From an uncultured bacterium (GTDB lineage: Bacteria; Bacillota; Clostridia; Lachnospirales; Lachnospiraceae): a stretch of DNA of 16,759 nucleotides. Under the pieces are notes generated by a model, which saw only the letters and a program-made list of their open reading frames with translations, was not told the DNA's origin and did no database searches. The stretch covers positions 1 through 16,759 of the forward strand of contig CAJMON010000067.1 of the NCBI GenBank assembly GCA_905214955.1, written 5' to 3'. The translations under genes were made by a program, and so were the position numbers. Numbering within the stretch: position 1 is the stretch's first letter; each line of letters starts with the position of its first letter. Below are positions 8,069 to 13,060 of the stretch, piece by piece.

Positions 8069-8166
8069 GTGGGCCTCTGAAGAATCCCCTGCTTATGAAT
8101 GCTGTTTAAATTTATGCTTTCCTTTTCCATGACCAGGCACTGGCATACTATATTCTGTTGTCTCAT
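8041..8166 (-). CDS. candidate small ORF, 41 residues, upstream of thyA
   Basis: An ATG at 8166 opens a 41-codon frame ending in TAA at 8041-8043, inside the -10 box of the thyA promoter. The peptide (starts MRQQNIVCQCLVM, ends PTCHGGGEQV) has three Cys and a CHGGG tail, which could suggest metal or redox chemistry, but I recognise no family. The ribosome binding site is weak (AAAGAGA, 5-nt spacing). It lies just downstream of a possible promoter (8211-8239) and a nested dyad (8166-8200). The frame could be a decayed gene end or chance. Confidence 0.2.
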   Translation of the reverse strand: MRQQNIVCQCLVMEKESINLNSIHKQGILQRPTCHGGGEQV

Positions 8167-8200
8167 GAATGTCTCTTTACAAATTTGTTACAAACATTCA
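8166..8200. promoter_or_regulatory. nested dyad, possible operator or leader hairpin
   Basis: TGAATGT (8166-8172) and ACATTCA (8194-8200) are complementary 7-base arms enclosing a perfect 10-base palindrome ACAAATTTGT at 8179-8188. It would fall just after the transcription start of the candidate promoter at 8211-8239. The symmetry is seen directly; the function is inferred. Confidence 0.35.
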
Positions 8201-8210
8201 CCTAATAAAT

Positions 8211-8239
8211 ATGGTACATAAAAATTCCTTTTTTTTCAA
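8211..8239 (-). promoter_or_regulatory. possible second promoter upstream of thyA
   Basis: Minus-strand TTGAAA (8239-8234) and TACCAT (8216-8211) have a 17-base spacer containing an A-tract. The match is moderate. It reads toward the small ORF and the thyA cluster, and lies between two dyads (8166-8200 and 8247-8278). Confidence 0.35.
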
Positions 8240-8246
8240 GCCGTCA

Positions 8247-8278
8247 ATCAAAATTGGTTCACTGGACCAATTGTTGAT
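8247..8278. repeat. long imperfect inverted repeat between the transporter terminator and the thyA leader
   Basis: ATCAA + AATTGGTTC (8247-8260) pairs with GGACCAATT + TTGAT (8264-8278), with one bulged G at 8273, one G-T pair and an ACT loop. No T-run follows on either strand, so it is not a standard terminator. It could be an operator upstream of the 8211-8239 promoter or an mRNA 3'-end hairpin. Confidence 0.5.
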
Positions 8279-8287
8279 ATGCTTGGC

Positions 8288-8317
8288 AAAAAAGGACTCC
8301 GCCACCCGGCAGAGCCC
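8288..8317 (-). terminator. terminator of the sugar ABC transporter operon
   Basis: On the minus strand GGGCTCTGCC (8317-8308) pairs over all 10 positions with GGCGGAGTCC (8303-8294), including two G-U pairs, around a GGGT loop, and is followed by six T (8293-8288). It begins about 30 nt after the permease stop codon. Confidence 0.9.
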
Positions 8318-8348
8318 TTCTCTTTTCTTTTTCTTTATTATGTTTCTT

Positions 8349-9212
8349 TTAACCTTTTACTCCGCCGAGTGCCACACCCGCTACGATGTACTTGGACAAG
8401 ATCAGATAGACGATTACCAGCGGAATGATGGTAACAAACAAACCTACATAAACCACACCGTAGTCTGTACGGAACTGGTTGGAACTTAACAGCTGTACAA
8501 ACATGGGCAGCGTCTTTTTAGAGTCCGAAGTCAGTAAGATAGTCGGTGTAAACAGGTTGTTCCACTGCGCGATAAACTGGAAGATCGCCTGGGTTGCAAT
8601 GGCCGGCTTTAAGATGGGAGCCACAATCCGGTTGAAAGTGTGGAACTCACCGGAGCCGTCGATTCTGGCTGCTTCAATCATCTCAAGAGAAAGACTGCTT
8701 TCCATGTACTGCTTCATAAAGAATACAACGGTAGGACATGCAATGGTAGGAATGATCAGCGGAATGTAGGTATCCACCAGTTTCAGGTCCAGCATAAAAC
8801 GGTAGAAACCGATGATGGTGATCTGTCCGGGGATCATCATAACTGCCATAATAAATGCCCATGCAAACTTCTTTAACTTAAAATCATAAACCTGAATGCC
8901 ATAAGCTGTCAGACTGGAGAAATACACTGCGCAGAAGGTACCAGGGACAGTAATGATCAAAGAGTTTAAGGCTGCTCTCTGCAGAGTGATCTGCATGCCG
9001 TTCTGTTTGATCAGAAGGTTTTTCCAGTTTTCAATCAGATGCGTGGAGGGAATCAGGGAAATTCCTGATTTGATGGCATCGGAACTTCTGGTCGCGTTCA
9101 TGACCAGTAAAATAAAGGGTGTCAGAGCAATGACGCAGAAGAACAGACACACCAGACCGCGCAGAACCCGCTGACGCAGAAGGTAACCGGAATAGCTTTT
9201 CGTCTTTTCCAT
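8349..9212 (-). CDS. sugar ABC transporter permease, MalG/CUT1 type
   Basis: This is an integral membrane half of a carbohydrate importer, paired with the permease encoded just upstream. It has 287 residues with about six hydrophobic segments, the first at about 19-39. The permease EAA loop that contacts the ATPase is visible as EAARIDGSGEFHTFNRIVAP (180-199). I start at ATG 9212 because AAAGGAGG lies 9 nt upstream. An in-frame TTG at 9218 would be only 3 nt from that RBS. The start lies 2 nt after the stop of the other permease, so translation is probably coupled. It is the last gene before the terminator at 8288-8317. Substrate cannot be read from the permease; the neighbouring cellobiose phosphorylase suggests cellobiose or a related oligosaccharide. 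Confidence 0.93.
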   Translation of the reverse strand: MEKTKSYSGYLLRQRVLRGLVCLFFCVIALTPFILLVMNATRSSDAIKSGISLIPSTHLIENWKNLLIKQNGMQITLQRAALNSLIITVPGTFCAVYFSSLTAYGIQVYDFKLKKFAWAFIMAVMMIPGQITIIGFYRFMLDLKLVDTYIPLIIPTIACPTVVFFMKQYMESSLSLEMIEAARIDGSGEFHTFNRIVAPILKPAIATQAIFQFIAQWNNLFTPTILLTSDSKKTLPMFVQLLSSNQFRTDYGVVYVGLFVTIIPLVIVYLILSKYIVAGVALGGVKG

Positions 9213-9214
9213 GA

Positions 9215-10171
9215 TCAATGTCCTCCTTTCGCTCTCTTATGTTTCTTATCTCCTTTATCCCGCATGCTGCCAAACAGGATCAGGCTGATCACCAAGGTTA
9301 CAAAGAACAGCAGAACAGAAACAGTTGCTGCTTTTCCTACATCGCTGTTGTACAGACGCATGATGTACATGGTCATGGTAGTGGTCGTGTCGTTTGGCAG
9401 ACCTACCAGTCCGGTTTCCGGTACGTTGAACAGTGCCGGGATATCGTACATCTGCAGACCGCCGATAGCGGATGTTACAAGTACATACAGCAAAATGGGT
9501 TTTAACAGAGGAAGGGTGATATAGCGGAACTGTTTCCATCCGGTGGCTCCGTCAATATCCGCTGCTTCAAACAATCCCGGATCAATGCCAAGGACACCGG
9601 AGATTAAAAGCAGGGTGGTATTCCCAAACCACATCCAGAACAGGATGAGAGAAATCAGGCCTCTGGTTCCTCCCACACTTGCCATAAAATCAAAATTCTG
9701 ACTGATCACGCCCAAATCTCTCAAAGATTTCGTCACAGGTCCATACTGGGTAAACAATGCTTTGAACAGGACGGAAACCGAAGCTGCCGTAATGATGCTT
9801 GGCAGATAAACGATAACTTTAATTGCTCCGGTGCCTTTGACTTTTACCTTTGTATCTGTCAGCCACGCTGCTAAAAGCAGGGAAACCAGGATCTGAGGAA
9901 TGAAGTTTCCAAGCCACATGATGACCGTATTTTTCAGATAGAGAAGTGCGTAGGGACGCTCGCCTGCGGAAAGTCCCAGCACATTCAGGAAGTTCTGAAT
10001 ACCTGCAAAGCTTACGATTTCACGGCCGTTTCGCTTATAGTAAGAAAGTGTGCTGTAATAAAAGGTGTTGATCAGCGGCCAGAACTGGAACAACAGGTAG
10101 GTGATAAAAAACGGTGCGATAAAAATATAACCGTATCTCCCATAAGTTACCTTTTTCTTTTTTTTCTTCAT
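9215..10171 (-). CDS. sugar ABC transporter permease, MalF/CUT1 type
   Basis: This is the second membrane subunit of the importer, 318 residues. It begins with a very basic MKKKKKK and then a first hydrophobic segment at about 14-37. Further membrane segments fall at about 82-104, 116-139, 171-195, 225-240 and 283-301. The EAA motif is EAADIDGATGWKQFRYITLP (202-221), close to the family consensus. I chose ATG 10171 because AGGAGG lies 6 nt upstream; a longer frame to 10237 runs back through the hairpin at 10197-10232. It follows the binding-protein gene by 73 nt and precedes the MalG-type permease by 2 nt. No ATPase gene is present in the operon; CUT1 importers of Firmicutes often share an MsmX-type ATPase encoded elsewhere. 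Confidence 0.93.
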   Translation of the reverse strand: MKKKKKKVTYGRYGYIFIAPFFITYLLFQFWPLINTFYYSTLSYYKRNGREIVSFAGIQNFLNVLGLSAGERPYALLYLKNTVIMWLGNFIPQILVSLLLAAWLTDTKVKVKGTGAIKVIVYLPSIITAASVSVLFKALFTQYGPVTKSLRDLGVISQNFDFMASVGGTRGLISLILFWMWFGNTTLLLISGVLGIDPGLFEAADIDGATGWKQFRYITLPLLKPILLYVLVTSAIGGLQMYDIPALFNVPETGLVGLPNDTTTTMTMYIMRLYNSDVGKAATVSVLLFFVTLVISLILFGSMRDKGDKKHKRAKGGH

Positions 10172-10196
10172 GGTCTGCCTCCTGTTTAAAACATAT

Positions 10197-10232
10197 GTGC
10201 GCTGCTTCTCCCCTTCGGAAAAAGCAGCGCAC
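10197..10232 (-). promoter_or_regulatory. intercistronic hairpin between binding-protein and permease genes
   Basis: Perfect 11-bp arms GTGCGCTGCTT and AAGCAGCGCAC (10197-10207 and 10222-10232) enclose a 14-base loop. In the transcript the hairpin begins 12 nt after the binding-protein stop codon and has only a weak T-run after it (ATATGTTTT). By analogy with malE-malF hairpins it may protect the upstream mRNA or cause partial termination, so that the binding protein is made in excess of the permeases. Confidence 0.7.
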
Positions 10233-10244
10233 ATCACGTACTGA

Positions 10245-11588
10245 TTATTCGGTCTTCAGGTAAGAGAATGTGTCGTGGATAGAAGCTTTCAGGTCAGCAA
10301 TTGCGGTATCCAGATCTTTTTCGCCTGTAGCGTAAGCCTTGGTCTGGGTATCTAACAGAGAAAGGATCTGCTGATCTTCTGCAGTTACAGTAGAAGCGTC
10401 CAGTCCGTCTGCCAGCGGCAGGAAGAATTCCATGAAGTTCTGTCCAGCATCTGCATACAGATAACCATTGCCATCTGCAGAAGCTCCGCTTTCGATGATC
10501 TTGTTGATTGCTTCGGTGTTGTTTACAAAGTCAGAGTTCAGAGTGTTGATTGCTACCATGCCATCGGTATCGCAGGTGATATATTTCATGATCTTAGCTG
10601 CCAGTTCAGTGTCAGAGCAGGCTGCAGTTGCTGCAAGGCCGGTTCCGCCCCAGTAGCACTTGGAAGGAGAAGCTACCAGAATGGTGTTGCTCTTCCATGT
10701 ATCACTTAAGCACCAGTAAGTAAACCACGGGCATCCAAAGTATGCGATTGCTGCATTGCTGCTTTCGCCGTCGCCGTCCATGTTTGCATACCAGTCAGCG
10801 CTCCACTGATCGGTGTTGAAGGTCAGCTCTTCATCATACATCTTCTTTGCAAGCTCCAGATACTGAGTTACATGGTCATCCAGAGTAATGGTATCATTTT
10901 CATCATAGAATCCAACGGTTCTGGAGTTTAAGAGAGCTCTCTTTAACTCATCATAACCAGAGAAGAGTTTGCAGGTGCCGCCGGAAGCTTCTTTTACTTC
11001 TTCAGCAGTTGCTACGATGGTATCATAATCTGCAAATTTCTTTGCCAGTTCTTCCGGATCGGTGGTTCCCAGATATTTTTCTGCAAGATCTGCACGAACC
11101 TGGATGCATCCCGGAGTTGCCTGCCAGAACAGTGCGCGTACGTTTCCGTCCGTATCGCTTCCCAGGTCTACATTGTACTGATACATATTCTTATAATCAT
11201 CAGCAGTAATGCCCAGGCTGTCAGCGGTTACTACCCAATCGCTGTTTACATATTTCTGTACGTAGTCTACTTCCAGTCCCATCAGGTCCGGATACAGTTC
11301 GTTGGAAGTATCATCCAGCATGGGATCCAGTTTGTTCTGGTAATAATCAGATCCGCCGGTATTTACAAATACGATTCTCTCATAATCTTCCGGATAAGCA
11401 TCCTTGAACGGACCATCCAGAATTTTTTTGATATCGTCATTCCATCCCCAGACAACGAATGAACCTTCTGCGGAAGCATCACCGGTAACGGTGTTTTCCG
11501 GCTCTGTCTCTTCTGCAAATACCGGAGCTGCGATAGTAGGAACTACCATAGTTGCTGCAATTAAAGCTGCTAATAATTTTTTCTTCAT
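10245..11588 (-). CDS. extracellular solute-binding protein, family 1 (sugar ABC importer)
   Basis: This is the substrate-capture subunit of the CUT1 importer, 447 residues, typical length. Residues 1-25 are a Sec signal peptide (MKKKLLAALIAATMV...PVFA, cleavage before EE). There is no cysteine at the cleavage region, so no lipobox and no lipid anchor, which is unusual for a binding protein of a single-membrane bacterium. The mature protein opens FVVWGWND (44-51), then VNTGGSDYYQNKLDPML (75-91), like other family-1 binding proteins. Trp- and Tyr-rich segments (YFGCPWFTYWCLSDTW, and WQATPG) are likely carbohydrate-stacking elements. ATG 11588 is supported by AAGGAGG at 8-nt spacing and by the signal peptide starting there; a longer frame to 11657 runs into lacI. 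It lies 65 nt after the repressor gene. Cellobiose specificity is inferred from the neighbouring GH94 gene. Confidence 0.93.
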   Translation of the reverse strand: MKKKLLAALIAATMVVPTIAAPVFAEETEPENTVTGDASAEGSFVVWGWNDDIKKILDGPFKDAYPEDYERIVFVNTGGSDYYQNKLDPMLDDTSNELYPDLMGLEVDYVQKYVNSDWVVTADSLGITADDYKNMYQYNVDLGSDTDGNVRALFWQATPGCIQVRADLAEKYLGTTDPEELAKKFADYDTIVATAEEVKEASGGTCKLFSGYDELKRALLNSRTVGFYDENDTITLDDHVTQYLELAKKMYDEELTFNTDQWSADWYANMDGDGESSNAAIAYFGCPWFTYWCLSDTWKSNTILVASPSKCYWGGTGLAATAACSDTELAAKIMKYITCDTDGMVAINTLNSDFVNNTEAINKIIESGASADGNGYLYADAGQNFMEFFLPLADGLDASTVTAEDQQILSLLDTQTKAYATGEKDLDTAIADLKASIHDTFSYLKTE

Positions 11589-11653
11589 AAAACGTTCCTC
11601 CTTATTGGAATATATGAATTTTCTATTGCTTTTGTTTTCATGTTCCGTGGCTT

Positions 11654-12661
11654 TCAAAGAGCTTTTACGGAACGCCCTTCCCGGATATTTCCGGTGATCT
11701 GTTCAATGTCCCGGTTTGTCACTCTTGGCCGTTCAATCAGGTCAATGAGTTTTGCCGCCGCACGTTTTCCAATGCGTCCGGTATCCTGGCTGTAGGTCGT
11801 CAGAGGCGGCTCCAAAATCTCTGTCACCGGAATCCCGTCAAATCCTGCTATGGAAATGTCATCCGGTACCGACATTCCTGTTTCCCGGATCGCTGAGATC
11901 CCGCCGAATGCAGCGTAATCATCCGGATAGAGAATACAGGTGGGCGTTTTTTTCAGCTTCAGCAATTCTTTTGTCTCCTCCGCTGCTGCTTTCGGATCGT
12001 TGTACACTCCTTCCCGCACATATTCGTCGGGGACTTCAATTCCATGCTCTTCTAAAGTTCTGTAAAAGCTCACCAGACGTTCTCTGGTTACCGCAGAATC
12101 TTTTCCATGGATGTAAGCAATCTGCCTGTGTCCTTTTGAAAGAATGTACTCCATCAGCTGCTGCATTCCGTCTGCATTGTTGGAAACAATGGCTGCTGTG
12201 CTATTGAACACGTGGTCAATGGTCACGGTAGGAATGGTGCTTTCTACCAGCTCTGATACCTCCGGATTGTTAAAATCAATGCAGGCAATCACGACTCCGT
12301 CCACGCCCCGATATCTGCAGTGTTCCAGATAAGACATCTTTCTTTTTCCAAGACCGTGATTGATAAATGTCACATCATAGCCCCTGTGTTCTGCTTCTGC
12401 CTTCACTGCTTCCAGAACTCTGGAAAAATGTGGATGTGTCAGCCCGCTGTTCTTATCATCTGCAAAAAGGATCCCGATGTTGTAACTGTGGTTCGTCTTC
12501 AATGCTCTTGCCGCCAAGTTCGGGAGGTATCCCATCTCTTTCGCCTTTTCCCTGATAAGCTCTTTGCGCTCCTGGCTGATATCCGGCAGGTCATTTAATG
12601 CCTTGCTTACCGTTGCCGTGGATACTCCGCAGGTTGCTGCAATATCTTTCAGGGATACCAT
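11654..12661 (-). CDS. LacI-family transcriptional repressor of the sugar uptake genes
   Basis: The 335-residue DNA-binding protein has an N-terminal LacI helix-turn-helix (SLKDIAATCGVSTATVSKAL, about 3-22), the hinge helix NLAARALKT at about 48-56, and a periplasmic-binding-protein-like effector domain (IGILFADDKN, GVDGVVIACID, PTVTIDHVFN, RQIAYIHGKD, PDDISIAGFDG). The start ATG 12661 has AGAGGTGAG upstream, and the HTH begins at the usual distance from it. The gene has a consensus promoter (12744-12772) whose predicted start lies in a candidate operator (12723-12740), suggesting autorepression. A second copy of that motif lies before the divergent phosphorylase gene. The gene is first in the operon with the importer; read-through from its promoter probably supplies the transporter genes, since I see no strong promoter in the 65-nt gap. 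The effector is probably the imported sugar or a product of it. Confidence 0.94.
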   Translation of the reverse strand: MVSLKDIAATCGVSTATVSKALNDLPDISQERKELIREKAKEMGYLPNLAARALKTNHSYNIGILFADDKNSGLTHPHFSRVLEAVKAEAEHRGYDVTFINHGLGKRKMSYLEHCRYRGVDGVVIACIDFNNPEVSELVESTIPTVTIDHVFNSTAAIVSNNADGMQQLMEYILSKGHRQIAYIHGKDSAVTRERLVSFYRTLEEHGIEVPDEYVREGVYNDPKAAAEETKELLKLKKTPTCILYPDDYAAFGGISAIRETGMSVPDDISIAGFDGIPVTEILEPPLTTYSQDTGRIGKRAAAKLIDLIERPRVTNRDIEQITGNIREGRSVKAL

Positions 12662-12722
12662 TCATTTCTCACCTCTTCTCTTTTTTTTCGTATTCATCTC
12701 GTCTGGTCTTCTCTCTTTTTCA

Positions 12723-12740
12723 CTTAATCGTTTTCGTAAT
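12723..12740. promoter_or_regulatory. candidate repressor operator, copy 1
   Basis: CTTAATCGTTTTCGTAAT matches the copy at 13016-13033 at 15 of 18 positions in the same orientation. The CG-centred core is LacI-like. It covers the predicted transcription start of the repressor gene (about 12737). Confidence 0.6.
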
Positions 12741-12743
12741 TTC

Positions 12744-12772
12744 AATATACATCACACTCGTCATTTTGTCAA
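12744..12772 (-). promoter_or_regulatory. promoter of the repressor-transporter operon
   Basis: On the minus strand a perfect TTGACA (12772-12767), a 17-base spacer and TATATT (12749-12744). The leader is about 75 nt before the repressor ATG. A -10 one base off consensus and a perfect -35 make this the strongest promoter I see in the window. Confidence 0.85.
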
Positions 12773-12893
12773 ATATAATTTTGATTATTTTTCTGTTTTC
12801 GTCGTTTTTAATAGTTTTGGCTTTTGGGTTCTGTGCAAAGTGCTTCTGTAATGTCGTATTTTGTCTATTATGTTCATATTTACAACGAATACG

Positions 12894-12922
12894 TTTACTT
12901 ATTTTCGTCCATTTAATAGAAT
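12894..12922 (+). promoter_or_regulatory. possible alternative promoter toward the phosphorylase gene
   Basis: TTTACT (12894-12899) and TAGAAT (12917-12922) are 17 bases apart. Its -35 overlaps ATACGTTTACTT (12889-12900), a weaker relative of the operator core. The match is only moderate and the site lies 24 bases upstream of a better promoter. Confidence 0.3.
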
Positions 12923-12945
12923 CCCCTTATTTTTTCAAATATCCG

Positions 12946-12974
12946 TTGAATTTACCGTATTTTTGCCGTATACT
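12946..12974 (+). promoter_or_regulatory. promoter of the cellobiose phosphorylase gene
   Basis: TTGAAT (12946-12951) and TATACT (12969-12974) are separated by exactly 17 bases. Transcription should start near 12981, giving a leader of about 80 nt that contains the operator-like motif at 13016-13033. Confidence 0.75.
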
Positions 12975-13015
12975 TTCTATAGAAACCAAGGAAGCCCGGA
13001 TGGTCGGTATTGCTT

Positions 13016-13033
13016 CTTAAACGTTTTCGCAAA
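13016..13033. promoter_or_regulatory. candidate repressor operator, copy 2
   Basis: CTTAAACGTTTTCGCAAA repeats copy 1 with three changes and contains a perfect AAACGTTT palindrome (13019-13026). It lies about 35-52 nt downstream of the predicted start, so repression would be by blocking elongation, and it ends 27 nt before the phosphorylase ATG. Confidence 0.6.
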
Positions 13034-13060
13034 TAATTACAGAAAAAGGAGATATTTTAT

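Noticed and set aside
8169..8489. 106-codon plus-strand frame over the transporter terminator
   Set aside because: It crosses the terminator and the 3' end of the MalG-type permease on the opposite strand and has no RBS or family resemblance.
10172..10237. Longer MalF-type permease starting at 10237
   Set aside because: The added residues run back through the intercistronic hairpin and past a good AGGAGG placed for ATG 10171.
12598..13020. 140-codon plus-strand frame with many hydrophobic residues, resembling a membrane protein
   Set aside because: The hydrophobicity comes from T-rich promoter DNA. The frame overlaps the repressor start, both promoters and both operators, and has no RBS.
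13016..13033. CcpA catabolite (cre) site
   Set aside because: On either strand the CG is about two bases out of register with the WTGNNARCGNWWWCAW pattern; the second copy at the repressor promoter fits a dedicated LacI-type operator better.
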